Assembly: GCA_045546995.1 (NCBI GenBank)
Contig: JAZQDW010000006.1
Coordinates: 1 to 34,129 of the forward strand
Direction of reading: 5' to 3'
DNA length: 34,129 nt
From: Firm-08 sp045546995
GTDB lineage: Bacteria > Bacillota > Clostridia > Oscillospirales > QAKW01
Shown here: positions 8,110 to 16,676 of the stretch, piece after piece
How the letters are laid out: each line of letters begins with the position of its first letter
Numbering within the stretch: position 1 is the first letter of the stretch
Notes under the pieces: model-generated
The model's input: only the letters and a program-made list of their open reading frames with translations
Databases searched by the model: none
What the model was told of the DNA's origin: nothing
Made by a program: the position numbers and the translations under genes

Positions 8110-9102
8110 ATGAGACAAGCAGAGTATCATCAGTTTGCCCTGCGTTACAACGAGCTGGCTTGGCCGGTTATTATTACCGACTTTTCGTTGCAGGCGCAAT
8201 ACTTCAATTCTGCCGCCGTGGCGGCGGATACCATACTGTTGACCGCCGATTGCATCCGTTCCTGCCTGAATCCCCGCGCCGTGCAGTTTATCCGCCGTTG
8301 TCGCAACAGCGGGAAGGCGCAGCACTTTTGTCTGGACATCGGCAAAGAGAAAAAACACACCTATTACGTAACGCTGACACGGGAGGACCAATATCTGATC
8401 TTTCTGTTGGAGGACCGACAGGCAGAGCGGGAAACGGTGAGTCGAAACGAGCAGACGATCCGCGCCTCGATGCATCAATTGTTGGCCATTTCCGACCTGC
8501 TGCAGCAAAACGGACAGCAAACAGTCTCCTCTTTGGGCAAAAAAATGCGTATCCACGCCATACGCGCCCTGCGGCTCACCCGACAGGAGGAGCTGATGGC
8601 ATTGCAGGACAATGCCAGACCCATCGATCTTGCCGCCCTGTTGGACGTACTGCACCAGCGGCTGCAGCCGCATTTGGAGGAGACCTACGGTCTTACGATC
8701 GATCTGCAGACACCGCCGAAAAGTGACGACCCGATCACGGTAAAATGCGACGTCATCCGGATGCAATACATCATTTTCAGTCTGGTGGCAAAGCTGTTGC
8801 AGCAATACAAAAACCGGATATTTATACAGTGCGCCGCCGATGCGGAAACGGCGCAGGTGACCGTCTACACCGAGCTTACGGCGGCGCAAACGGAACCAAC
8901 CGCCGCGTCCGAACCGGACGATATCAAACGCTTGTTGGAGCGTCAGCAGGGCATACTGATGCATCAGATATCCGACAAGAGGATCACCTACACCATTTCC
9001 CTGCCCCGCGTGCAGGCCGCAGGCTCTGCCCGCGAACAACTCAAAGAGTATTTACAAGGCACGGATTTCGACCTTGAAATTGCCTTTGCAAATATCATAT
9101 AA
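8110..9102 (+). CDS. PAS/histidine-kinase-like protein with degenerate kinase domain
   Basis: No firm family assignment. Residues about 8-100 read as a PAS-like sensor (WPVIITDFSLQAQYFNSAA). A helical segment at about 105-165 occupies the position of a histidine-kinase dimerisation domain and contains His122 (SMHQLLAISDLL). The region at about 170-300 has the outline of a kinase ATP-binding domain: CDVIRMQYIIFSLVAKLL resembles the N-box helix but has no asparagine. No glycine-rich G boxes are visible, and the frame ends with the beta-like TYTISLPR. Cytoplasmic; no membrane segment. No response regulator is nearby. It is co-oriented with galE, 23 bases apart, behind one promoter. It may be a pseudo-kinase sensor or an adaptor. 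I cannot say what it senses. Confidence 0.6.
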   Translation: MRQAEYHQFALRYNELAWPVIITDFSLQAQYFNSAAVAADTILLTADCIRSCLNPRAVQFIRRCRNSGKAQHFCLDIGKEKKHTYYVTLTREDQYLIFLLEDRQAERETVSRNEQTIRASMHQLLAISDLLQQNGQQTVSSLGKKMRIHAIRALRLTRQEELMALQDNARPIDLAALLDVLHQRLQPHLEETYGLTIDLQTPPKSDDPITVKCDVIRMQYIIFSLVAKLLQQYKNRIFIQCAADAETAQVTVYTELTAAQTEPTAASEPDDIKRLLERQQGILMHQISDKRITYTISLPRVQAAGSAREQLKEYLQGTDFDLEIAFANII

Positions 9103-9125
9103 ACAAATAAAAGGAGAATATTATT

Positions 9126-10139
9126 ATGACCGTTTTAGTAACCGGCGGCGCCGGATATATCGGCAGCCATACTATTGTTGAATTGCAAAACAGCGGCTAT
9201 GACGTAGTCGCATTTGACAACTTTTGCAACTCCAAGGCAGAAAGCCTGCGGCGGGTGGAAAAAATCACAGGCAAAAGCATCAAATTTTACGAGGCGGATA
9301 TGCTGGATGCCGCTGCGATGGACCGCATCTTTACCGAAAACAAGATCGATGCCGTCATCCATTTTGCCGGCCTGAAGGCCGTGGGTGAAAGCGTCCAGTT
9401 GCCCAAAAAGTATTACTACAACAACATCTGCGGTACGCTGGTATTGCTGGAAGCCATGAAACAGCACGGCGTCAACAACTTCGTCTTTTCCTCCTCCGCC
9501 ACCGTATACGGCGATCCCGAGCGTGTCCCCGTAGTGGAGGGTATGCCCACCTCGGCCACCAATCCCTACGGTCAGACCAAGCTGATGCAGGAGCAGATGC
9601 TGACCGACATTGCCAAGGCAGACGACAGCTTTTGCTGTACTCTGTTGCGTTATTTCAACCCCATCGGCGCCCACGAAAGCGGCCTGATCGGCGAGGACCC
9701 CCAGGGCATCCCCAACAACCTGTCCCCCTTCATTGCGCAGGTAGCCGTCGGCAAGCGGGAATGCCTCAACGTTTTCGGTAACGATTATCCCACCGTTGAC
9801 GGCACCGGCGTCAGAGACTATATCCACGTGGTCGATCTGGCCATAGCCCACGTCAAGGCCATTGAGGCGCAGGCGGGCAAGACCGGTGTCTTTACCTACA
9901 ACATCGGCACCGGCAACGGCTATAGTGTGCTGGAGGTACTGCACGCCTTTGAAAAGGCCTGCGGCAAGACCCTGCCCTACAAGATCTGCCCCCGCAGAGC
10001 CGGTGACGTAGCCGAGCTGTATGCCGACAGTTCGCTGGCCGAAAAGGAACTGGGCTGGAAGGCCGAGCGCAATATGGAGCAAATGTGCGCCGACATCTGG
10101 AGATGGCAATCGGGCAATCCCGACGGCTTTGGCAACTGA
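9126..10139 (+). CDS. galE: UDP-glucose 4-epimerase GalE
   Basis: Interconverts UDP-glucose and UDP-galactose (Leloir pathway and supply of galactose for surface polysaccharides). An extended SDR fold: NAD-binding GGAGYIGSHT at the N-terminus, HFAGLKAVGES, SSSATVYG with the catalytic Ser/Thr, and the catalytic Tyr-x-x-x-Lys as YGQTK. YFNPIGAH and VRDYIHVVDLA complete the GalE signatures. At 337 residues it is full length. AAAGGAG lies 10 bases before the ATG. No other galactose-pathway gene (galK, galT) is adjacent, so the partner in its transcript is only the kinase-like gene upstream. It ends at a strong bidirectional terminator. Confidence 0.97.
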   Translation: MTVLVTGGAGYIGSHTIVELQNSGYDVVAFDNFCNSKAESLRRVEKITGKSIKFYEADMLDAAAMDRIFTENKIDAVIHFAGLKAVGESVQLPKKYYYNNICGTLVLLEAMKQHGVNNFVFSSSATVYGDPERVPVVEGMPTSATNPYGQTKLMQEQMLTDIAKADDSFCCTLLRYFNPIGAHESGLIGEDPQGIPNNLSPFIAQVAVGKRECLNVFGNDYPTVDGTGVRDYIHVVDLAIAHVKAIEAQAGKTGVFTYNIGTGNGYSVLEVLHAFEKACGKTLPYKICPRRAGDVAELYADSSLAEKELGWKAERNMEQMCADIWRWQSGNPDGFGN

Positions 10140-10154
10140 TCACCAAAAAACAGC

Positions 10155-10187
10155 AAAAAGAGAGCATCCGCGGATGCTCTCTTTTTT
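10155..10187. terminator. Bidirectional terminator between galE and the ABC exporter
   Basis: A perfect 24-base palindrome (10159-10182, arms AGAGAGCATCCG and its complement) is flanked by an A-run before and T-run after, so each strand reads stem then T-tract. It serves both convergent units. The T-tract overlaps the stop codon of the minus-strand ABC gene. Confidence 0.92.
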
Positions 10188-12003
10188 ATTGATTTAATAT
10201 TTCCTGTGTACCTTGCTCTTCATACTGGCGATTATACAGCTGATAATAGCGGCCACGCAATGCCAACAGCTGCTCGTGCGTGCCCCTTTCCACGATCTTG
10301 CCGTCCTGCACCAAAATCACGTCTGCATGGCGGATGGTGGACAAACGATGGGCGATCATCACCGAGGTACGGCCCCGGATCACCTCATCAATGGCCTGCT
10401 GGATCCGCGCTTCGGTCAGTGTATCCACCGAAGCCGTCGCCTCATCCAAAATCAGGATGCGCGGATCGGCCAGAATGGCTCTGGCAAAGCTGAGCAGTTG
10501 TTTTTCTCCCGTAGAAAGCAGATCGCCGCCCTCGCCCACCTGGCTGTCCAGCCCCTGCTCCATACGCAGGACCACCTGCTCGGCGCTGACCCGTCGCAAT
10601 GCCTGCCAGATCTCTTCGTCCGTTGCATTCGGCTTGCCGTATTGCAGATTTTCCCGCACCGTTCCGGAAAACAAATGGGGCGATTGCAATACGTAGCCCA
10701 GATGGGAATGCAGCCACAATTGGCTTCGCTCTCCCGCCGGTCGGCCGTCAATGAGCACTTGTCCCTCGGTGGGCTCGTAAAATCGACACAGAAGATTGAC
10801 CAGTGTGCTTTTACCGGCGCCCGTTTCTCCCACAATGGCCACGTTGGTCCCCTGTGGGATGGACAGATCAAAATGCTCCAGGATATACTCCTCACCGTCC
10901 GGATAGCGGAAGGTGACGTCACGAAATTCCACCGAGCCGTGCAACGGCTCCCAATTTTCCCGTCTGGGATGGAAGGTATCGCCATATTTTGCCACTACCT
11001 CGGGGGTGTCGGTTACGTCGCTTTCCGTTTCCAGCAGTCCGGTCAGCCGTTCGATATTGACCTGTGCGGTGACCAGGGTGGAAAAGGCGTCGATCACCCA
11101 GCGGATCGGCTCCATCATACCCTGGGCGTAGGACATAAATACGTTTAGGGTGCCGATGAGAATCACACCCTCCCGGGTGATGAGGCCGCCCCGCCACAGC
11201 ACCAAGCCAAGCGCCAACGAGGCGGCAAAGGTGGTGGTGGAGAAAAACAGTCCCCGCACCCGCGCCTGTTGCACGGAGGTGCGTTTCATTTCAGCGGTAT
11301 CCTTACGAAAATCCGTCTTGATCTTCTCTTCAACTACCAGCGTTTTGATCGTCTTGGCGCCAACGATTCCCTCGTTAAAATTACCGGTGATCTTCGAATT
11401 GATCTCACGGATCCGACGGTTGTATTCCACCAGCTTTTTCTGAAAATAGGCCACCAATACAGCGGTCAGCGGTACCACCGCCATAACCACCAGGGCAAGG
11501 CCGGCGTGGATGCGCAGCATAACCACCACCGCGCCCACCAAATAGGACAGATTCCACACGCCATCCATCATTGCCCAGGAAATGAGGGCGCCGATACGGG
11601 AGGTATCGCTCATCACCCGGGCGTGAACGTACCCCACGCTGTTTTGATTATAATAGGAAAAAGAAAGGGTCTGCAAATGGGTGAAGGCCGCCTGCCGCAT
11701 ATCCTTGGCTGTATAGATCTCGATATGGCTGGCAAAATAGGTGGAAATAAATCCGCAGACCGCCATACTCAACAGTACGCCCACGTATGCGCCGATAAAG
11801 GCGCCCACCGTTTCCATGGTACCCTTACCCACAAACTCATCCAGCGCATATCGCTGAAACAGAGGCAAGACGATATCAATGGCGCTTTCCACCAAACCGC
11901 AAAGCACCATAACGATCACATATTTTTTATACGGCGCCAGAAAGGGCGCCACCTTGGGGATACCGAACCAAGGAAGGGCGCGGGTCTTTTTTTCCTTACT
12001 CAT
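10186..12003 (-). CDS. Heterodimeric ABC exporter, subunit with canonical Walker B
   Basis: An ABC-B type exporter half: six membrane helices (about 25-310), then the ATPase domain. Walker A is GETGAGKST, the Q-loop YVLQSPH, the signature is altered to LLSTGEKQ, Walker B is ILILDEATASVD with the catalytic Glu, and the H-loop is IAHRLST. It pairs with the gene upstream, whose ATPase has the opposite pattern. Start: the frame remains open further upstream, but the ATG at 12003 (MSKEKK) follows GGGGATGA by five bases and overlaps the stop of the upstream gene; MRTM at 12012 is an alternative. The subunit has 605 residues, like its partner. The substrate is unknown; relatives export drugs, lipids or peptides. 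Confidence 0.93.
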   Translation of the reverse strand: MSKEKKTRALPWFGIPKVAPFLAPYKKYVIVMVLCGLVESAIDIVLPLFQRYALDEFVGKGTMETVGAFIGAYVGVLLSMAVCGFISTYFASHIEIYTAKDMRQAAFTHLQTLSFSYYNQNSVGYVHARVMSDTSRIGALISWAMMDGVWNLSYLVGAVVVMLRIHAGLALVVMAVVPLTAVLVAYFQKKLVEYNRRIREINSKITGNFNEGIVGAKTIKTLVVEEKIKTDFRKDTAEMKRTSVQQARVRGLFFSTTTFAASLALGLVLWRGGLITREGVILIGTLNVFMSYAQGMMEPIRWVIDAFSTLVTAQVNIERLTGLLETESDVTDTPEVVAKYGDTFHPRRENWEPLHGSVEFRDVTFRYPDGEEYILEHFDLSIPQGTNVAIVGETGAGKSTLVNLLCRFYEPTEGQVLIDGRPAGERSQLWLHSHLGYVLQSPHLFSGTVRENLQYGKPNATDEEIWQALRRVSAEQVVLRMEQGLDSQVGEGGDLLSTGEKQLLSFARAILADPRILILDEATASVDTLTEARIQQAIDEVIRGRTSVMIAHRLSTIRHADVILVQDGKIVERGTHEQLLALRGRYYQLYNRQYEEQGTQEILNQ

Positions 12004-13813
12004 TGTTCTCATCCCCCTCCCCCCTGGATTGCATCTCATAGATCCTCTGATAGATGCCGCCGTTTTGAGAGAGTTGCGTATGATCGCCTTGCTCCACGAT
12101 CCGACCCCGATCCAGCACAATGATATGATCCGCCTGCATCAACGTGTTGATGCGATGGGAGATCAAAATCGTCGTCCGTCCCTCCATCTGTTGTCGCAAA
12201 GCGCGGCGGATGCGGGCATCCGTCTGCGTATCCACCGCCGACAGAGAATCATCCAGCACGATGATCGGCGTGGGAGTCGCCAGCATTCGGGCAATGGCCG
12301 CCCGTTGCTTTTGTCCGCCGGACAGTGTAACGCCGCGTTCGCCCACAAAGGTATCATAGCCGGAGGCAAAGCCCGTCACCGCCTCATCAAGACAAGCAAT
12401 CTGCGCCGCCGCGCGGATCTCCTGTTCAGACATTCCATCCCCGGCAATGCCGATGTTTTCGGCAATGGTGCGGGAAAAGAGATACGGCTCCTGCAGTACC
12501 AGACCGATATTTTTCCGCAGATGATCTCGACGGATCTGCTGTATATTCACACCACCCACGGTGATACGACCGCTCTGCGGCGGCAGATCGTACAAACGGT
12601 CCAACAGGTACACCAGCGTGCTTTTGCCGCTGCCCGTACCACCCAGGATACCCAAGGTCTGCCCTGCGCCGATGCGGAAGGACACGTTTTGCAGCAACGG
12701 TGTCTCACCATAGCCGAAGGTGACGTTTTCAAATGCGATATCCCCATCCAACGGCGGAGTAAGGGCATCCGCCGGCTCCGTTTCCGGCGCAGAGTTCATA
12801 ATATGCTTGATGCGATCGATGGATACACCCGCTTTACTCATCTCGCTGATCATACGGCCCAGTTGGCGCACCGGCCAGGTCAGCATGGCGTTATAGGATA
12901 AAAAAGCCAGATAAGCGCCGGTGCTCATCTCCCCCAGCACGCAATAGCGGGCGCCCAGCACCACGCTGAGCAGGATCTGTACACCGGACAAAAAAGAGGT
13001 GGAGGTCCAATAGGTGGACAGTTTCATACACAGCTTCATCCACAGCTTGCTGTAATCGGCGTCACACGCCTCAAATCGTTGTCGCTCATACTGTTCCCGG
13101 CCAAAGGCGCGGACCACCCGTACCCCCGTCAGATTTTCCTGCACGATGGCCGACAGATCTCCCTCCCGGGCGTCCGCCTCGGCAAAGCCGCTGCCGATCT
13201 GCTTATGAAAAAACAGAGAATGTACCACGATCACCGCCAACAGCGCCATGGCCAGTACGGTCAGCGGCACGCTTAAACCAAACATAAAATATAAGGAAGA
13301 GGCCAACAGGACGATGATCCTCAATAGCGACGTCATCTGCTCTGCCAAAAAGTTCCGTACCAGTTCCACGTCCGAGGTACAACGTTGAATAATATCTCCC
13401 GTCTGGTTTTCCATATGCCAGGCAAAGGGCAGCTGCTGAATATGGGCAAAGATGCCGTTACGCATACTTTCCACCAGGCTCTCCCCCGCCTTGCCGTTAT
13501 ACACACGAAAAGCATAGCGAAACACCGCAGCAGCCAATGCGGCCACCACGATCAGCACTGCCATGATCCACAACCGCTGTCGCAAGGCCTCCACCCCGCC
13601 GAGCATTTGCAGAGCGACCGCCAACGGCCGCCACAGAGAAGGCGCCTCCTCCCCCAACACGCTGTCCACCGTAAATTTAATGATCTGGGGCGGCAGCATT
13701 TCCGCTACTGTCATGCCCAGCGCCGCCAAAACCGTACATACAAAAAACCGCTTGCTTCCCCGTAAAAAACAGTTCAGCAAGCCAAGTGTCGTATATTTTT
13801 GTTTTTCCTGCAT
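11996..13813 (-). CDS. Heterodimeric ABC exporter, subunit with degenerate Walker B
   Basis: The first gene of the exporter pair: N-terminal membrane domain (six helices, about 20-320), then the ATPase. Walker A is GGTGSGKST, Q-loop LVLQEPY, canonical signature LSGGQKQR, and the H-loop ISHRINT. Walker B ends LDDSLSAVD, so the catalytic Glu is replaced by Asp. Together with the altered signature of the partner this gives one consensus and one degenerate ATP site, the usual arrangement in heterodimeric exporters of the TM287/288 and BmrCD kind. AAAGGGTGA precedes the ATG, and a consensus promoter lies 28 bases upstream. The substrate cannot be inferred; no biosynthetic cluster is adjacent. Confidence 0.93.
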   Translation of the reverse strand: MQEKQKYTTLGLLNCFLRGSKRFFVCTVLAALGMTVAEMLPPQIIKFTVDSVLGEEAPSLWRPLAVALQMLGGVEALRQRLWIMAVLIVVAALAAAVFRYAFRVYNGKAGESLVESMRNGIFAHIQQLPFAWHMENQTGDIIQRCTSDVELVRNFLAEQMTSLLRIIVLLASSLYFMFGLSVPLTVLAMALLAVIVVHSLFFHKQIGSGFAEADAREGDLSAIVQENLTGVRVVRAFGREQYERQRFEACDADYSKLWMKLCMKLSTYWTSTSFLSGVQILLSVVLGARYCVLGEMSTGAYLAFLSYNAMLTWPVRQLGRMISEMSKAGVSIDRIKHIMNSAPETEPADALTPPLDGDIAFENVTFGYGETPLLQNVSFRIGAGQTLGILGGTGSGKSTLVYLLDRLYDLPPQSGRITVGGVNIQQIRRDHLRKNIGLVLQEPYLFSRTIAENIGIAGDGMSEQEIRAAAQIACLDEAVTGFASGYDTFVGERGVTLSGGQKQRAAIARMLATPTPIIVLDDSLSAVDTQTDARIRRALRQQMEGRTTILISHRINTLMQADHIIVLDRGRIVEQGDHTQLSQNGGIYQRIYEMQSRGEGDENNE

Positions 13814-13840
13814 ACACTCACCCTTTTCTGATATACGAAA

Positions 13841-13869
13841 ATTGTATCACCATTACCGCGGCAAGTCAA
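13841..13869 (-). promoter_or_regulatory. SigA-type promoter of the ABC exporter operon
   Basis: On the minus strand: TTGACT (13869-13864), 17-base spacer, TACAAT (13846-13841). It lies just downstream of the terminator of the preceding minus-strand gene, which makes the exporter pair an independent unit. Confidence 0.82.
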
Positions 13870-13875
13870 CACCGT

Positions 13876-13915
13876 ATAAAAAGCGCTGCGGCATCGAAAA
13901 ATTCGATGCCGCAGC
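13876..13915 (-). terminator. Terminator of the solute-binding protein gene
   Basis: A 14-bp stem (13885-13898 with 13902-13915; TGCGGCATCGAA core) with a three-base loop is followed on the minus strand by GCTTTTTATAC. It lies 35 bases after the stop of the solute-binding lipoprotein and separates it from the exporter promoter. Confidence 0.85.
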
Positions 13916-13950
13916 ACTTATTAAAGAAAGGATTTTTCCGGTTGTTGAGA

Positions 13951-15741
13951 TTATTGAATACCAAACTTCAAAACGTTGGCAATTTCCTGCTTGGCATAGT
14001 TGGAGAGTTTGGCCATACAGGTGGCAACCGAAGTACCTGCATCCATAATGGAAGCATTGAACTTGGTGGTAGCGCCTGCATGAGAGGCCAGCTTACCAAC
14101 GCCACTGCCCAAACCGAAGCGACCGTTGGAACGGCCGAAATCATAATATTCTACGATCTGATCGTAGGTCCATTTTGCGCGGGTAACCAGGAAGTCAAAT
14201 CTGGCTTCGGTAAAGCGGTTACACCACAGCTCGCAGAATTTGACGGCAGCAACTCTGTTTTGCTCCTTGTTGGTCTTTCTCGGGATACCGATACCGCGAC
14301 CATAGTACTCAACGTGGTTGACAGCCTTGGAGTTCTTTTCATTTCTGGGGAAGGGGCACCATCTGTAAACGTTGCTCTTATTCTCTTCTTCGAGAATGCC
14401 GACAACGTCAACACCTGCCGTACCGTAAACCATGGGTACGAACATCGTCTTATGAGTGTTCCAGAATGCGCCCTGGGTGTCGCCGTCAAAATAGGCGCCG
14501 CCGGCGTCCATAACGCCTTCCAGCCATACGTAGGTCTCTTTGACCTCGGCGCTGTCCCAGTTGTTGATGATACCGCCGTTGGGATCGTCACCGTCGATCT
14601 CAAAGCAGGCCTTACCGTTGGTGTTGGCCCAATACCAATACTGACCCCAAGTGGAGCAGCCGTACACAGTTTTGCCCTGTGAGGTGGTATCCGGCAGACC
14701 GGTCATGTACTTTTTAAAGTTGGTCCAGTTCCATTCGCCCTTCTTCCACAGCTCATAGGGATCGTCCAGACCGCAGTTCTTAATATAAGTGGAATTATAG
14801 TAATAGCAGCCGTCATCCAGACAGGGGCTGATGATGATATTCTTACCCTTCCAACGGGTCAACTCGCTACCCATGGGGTTGATACCGGGGGAATTGGCCA
14901 TCTTACTGAAGTTAAGATAATCATCCAGCGGAGCCAGAATGTTACAGATGTAGGGGAAGGAAGAAACGTGGGTGGTGATCAGGTCGCAGTCCTTACCGGC
15001 AGACATCGCCTGGAAGGGCTTAACAACGTTGGAGCCGCCGGGCGTACAACGGATGTACTTGATGGTAACACCGTAGGTTCTCTTCAGCTCTTTAAACCAG
15101 GACCACTCGTTGATGTACTTGTTCGAGCTGTTGTAATAGCCGAACATACCGTAGTCAACGGAGGTGAACAGCGTCAGCGTCTTGCCCTTCAGATCTTCAA
15201 GAGAGCCCTTCTTACAAAAGCCGGTCTTGTCGATATCAAAGGAAACAGCCGCGCCGTTGTTATACTTCTTGCCCTGCTTCATCAAGGGGTTGGAAGCAAT
15301 GGAGTTTGTGCCGCCACCGGGATTGGTGCCGCCGCCGGGATTGGTGCCGCCGCCGGGATTGGTGCCGCCGCCGGGGTTGTTGCCGCCGCCGGGGTTGTTA
15401 CCACCACCGGGGTTGTTGCTACCACCGGGATTGTTGCTACCGCCGGGGTTGCTACCACCGGGGTTGTTGCCGCCGCCGGGGTTGTTGCTGCCGCCGGGGT
15501 TGTTGCCGCCGGGGTTGGTGCTACCGGGAGTGTCAGCACCGGGCGTATTGTCGGTGCCGGGTGTGGTTTCACCGGGATCCGTCACACCCGTAATGGGCTT
15601 ACCTGTGTCAGGATCGACCGTGCTACCGGGATTCGAGGTGAATTCCTCATCATCCTCACCTGCGGGACGGCAAGCGACCAGCATACTCATGGCGAAGCAC
15701 AGAACGATCAAAAACACGATCAGAGTTTTTAATTTTTTCAT
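13951..15741 (-). CDS. Extracellular solute-binding lipoprotein with Asn/Pro/Gly-rich linker
   Basis: A substrate-binding lipoprotein of the family 1 (sugar ABC importer) type. The ATG at 15741, after AAAGGAAA, starts a lipoprotein signal (MKKLKTLIVFLIVLCF, lipobox LVAC with Cys24). An acidic stretch follows, then at about 72-144 a repetitive linker of NNPGG, SNPGG and TNPGGG units. The binding domain (about 150-596) shows GKTLTLFTSVDYGMFGYYN, a Trp/Tyr-rich centre (WGQYWYWAN) and ends in a helical segment, as in large family 1 binding proteins. The linker would hold the domain away from the membrane. No permease or ATPase gene is beside it. The adjacent AraC gene reads divergently with overlapping promoters and is a candidate regulator. 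The sugar bound is not known. Confidence 0.85.
   Translation of the reverse strand: MKKLKTLIVFLIVLCFAMSMLVACRPAGEDDEEFTSNPGSTVDPDTGKPITGVTDPGETTPGTDNTPGADTPGSTNPGGNNPGGSNNPGGGNNPGGSNPGGSNNPGGSNNPGGGNNPGGGNNPGGGTNPGGGTNPGGGTNPGGGTNSIASNPLMKQGKKYNNGAAVSFDIDKTGFCKKGSLEDLKGKTLTLFTSVDYGMFGYYNSSNKYINEWSWFKELKRTYGVTIKYIRCTPGGSNVVKPFQAMSAGKDCDLITTHVSSFPYICNILAPLDDYLNFSKMANSPGINPMGSELTRWKGKNIIISPCLDDGCYYYNSTYIKNCGLDDPYELWKKGEWNWTNFKKYMTGLPDTTSQGKTVYGCSTWGQYWYWANTNGKACFEIDGDDPNGGIINNWDSAEVKETYVWLEGVMDAGGAYFDGDTQGAFWNTHKTMFVPMVYGTAGVDVVGILEEENKSNVYRWCPFPRNEKNSKAVNHVEYYGRGIGIPRKTNKEQNRVAAVKFCELWCNRFTEARFDFLVTRAKWTYDQIVEYYDFGRSNGRFGLGSGVGKLASHAGATTKFNASIMDAGTSVATCMAKLSNYAKQEIANVLKFGIQ
15310..15525. repeat. 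In-gene tandem repeat encoding the PGG linker
   Basis: Short imperfect tandem units of 15 or 18 bases (for example GCCGCCGCCGGGATTGGT four times near 15310-15380, then variants) lie in frame in the solute-binding protein gene. They encode (N/S/T)NPGG(G) units. Unit lengths are multiples of three, so copy-number change would lengthen or shorten the linker without a frameshift. Confidence 0.9.
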
Positions 15742-15777
15742 TACTGTGATTTCCTTTCTTATTTTTTGCAGAAGGGA

Positions 15778-15805
15778 TTGACCCACCCTTCCACTCTATG
15801 ATAAT
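15778..15805 (+). promoter_or_regulatory. Candidate promoter of the AraC gene at 15885
   Basis: TTGACC (15778-15783), a 16-base spacer, and GATAAT (15800-15805). The reading is less perfect than the other promoters here. It leaves an untranslated leader of about 70 bases. Confidence 0.45.
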
Positions 15806-15823
15806 ATTATATATGGAAATCGG

Positions 15824-15852
15824 ATAATATGTATAGGTGTAAATGTTGTGAA
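15824..15852 (-). promoter_or_regulatory. Candidate promoter of the solute-binding protein gene
   Basis: On the minus strand: TTCACA (15852-15847), 17-base spacer, TATTAT (15829-15824). It lies in the shared region between the binding protein and the divergent AraC gene, where an AraC-type activator would be expected to bind. Confidence 0.55.
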
Positions 15853-15884
15853 AACATAGACTTTTGTTTCATTTTGGAGGGTAT

Positions 15885-16670
15885 ATGAAAAAAAACGATA
15901 ATTTATATCTAACCCATCTGGTCAGCGGGATGGGCGGTGCGAATTGCCGACGTCCCTCATTACGGGGCTATCATATATTTCATTGCATCACCCGAGGCAG
16001 CGGCTATTTGCAACTGGAGGACCGAAAATTTCCGGTCACCGAGGGGCAAACCTTCTATATCCCCCCCGACACCCCGGTAAGCTATTGGTCGGAGGAAAGC
16101 GAACCGTGGGAATACGTGTGGGTCAATTTTTCGGGAGAGCAAGCAAACGAATTGCTTTCCCACACCGCTTTTTCCGCCCAAAGTCCCATTTGTACCACCG
16201 CCGATTCCCCGTTGCCCTTGTATCACGCCATGCGAAACTGCGAGCACAACGTCGCCGGCATTTGTCTTGCCAACGGTCTGCTGATGCAGTTGTTATCCTT
16301 TTACATCAACGCCTACCCTTCCAACCATTTGTTGCGAGCAGAATACAACGACCGTCCCTTGCTCAGCTTTGTGCGAAACAATCTGTACCGTCCCGAATTA
16401 AGCGTGGATTTCATCGCCAAATCATTGGGCATCAGTCGGGTCACGCTGTACCGCCGCTTTTTGGCAGAAACGGGCACCTCCCCCACCGAATATATCAAAC
16501 ACCACCGCCTGATCCGCGCCTCCCAGCTGGTCACCTATACTGAGCTGCCCATCAGCAAGATCGCCTATTCCGTAGGCTATAACGATCCGCTTTATTTTAC
16601 AAAACTCTTTCATTCTTTTTTTGGCAAAAATCCCACCCAATACCGAAAGGATACCCGGGAGACTCCCTGA
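15885..16670 (+). CDS. AraC-family transcriptional regulator with cupin domain
   Basis: A sugar-responsive regulator by family. The N-terminal cupin (about 1-140) contains GSGYLQLEDRKFPVTEGQ and FYIPPDTPVSYWSEE, the usual ligand-binding fold. The C-terminal double helix-turn-helix (about 160-260) has SVDFIAKSLGISRVTLYRRF and the signature IAYSVGYNDPLYFTKLFHS ending KNPTQYRK. The ATG at 15885 follows GGAGG. An upstream in-frame TTG at 15864 has no ribosome binding site. It is divergent from the solute-binding lipoprotein, so control of that gene is the simplest reading. The coding end is six bases from the convergent spoVAE end. Confidence 0.93.
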   Translation: MKKNDNLYLTHLVSGMGGANCRRPSLRGYHIFHCITRGSGYLQLEDRKFPVTEGQTFYIPPDTPVSYWSEESEPWEYVWVNFSGEQANELLSHTAFSAQSPICTTADSPLPLYHAMRNCEHNVAGICLANGLLMQLLSFYINAYPSNHLLRAEYNDRPLLSFVRNNLYRPELSVDFIAKSLGISRVTLYRRFLAETGTSPTEYIKHHRLIRASQLVTYTELPISKIAYSVGYNDPLYFTKLFHSFFGKNPTQYRKDTRETP

Positions 16671-16676
16671 GGAGCT

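Noticed and set aside
15310..15525. Possible CRISPR or minisatellite array
   Set aside because: The units are 15-18 bases, contiguous, without spacers, and translate in frame to NPGG repeats in a lipoprotein. It is a coding repeat.
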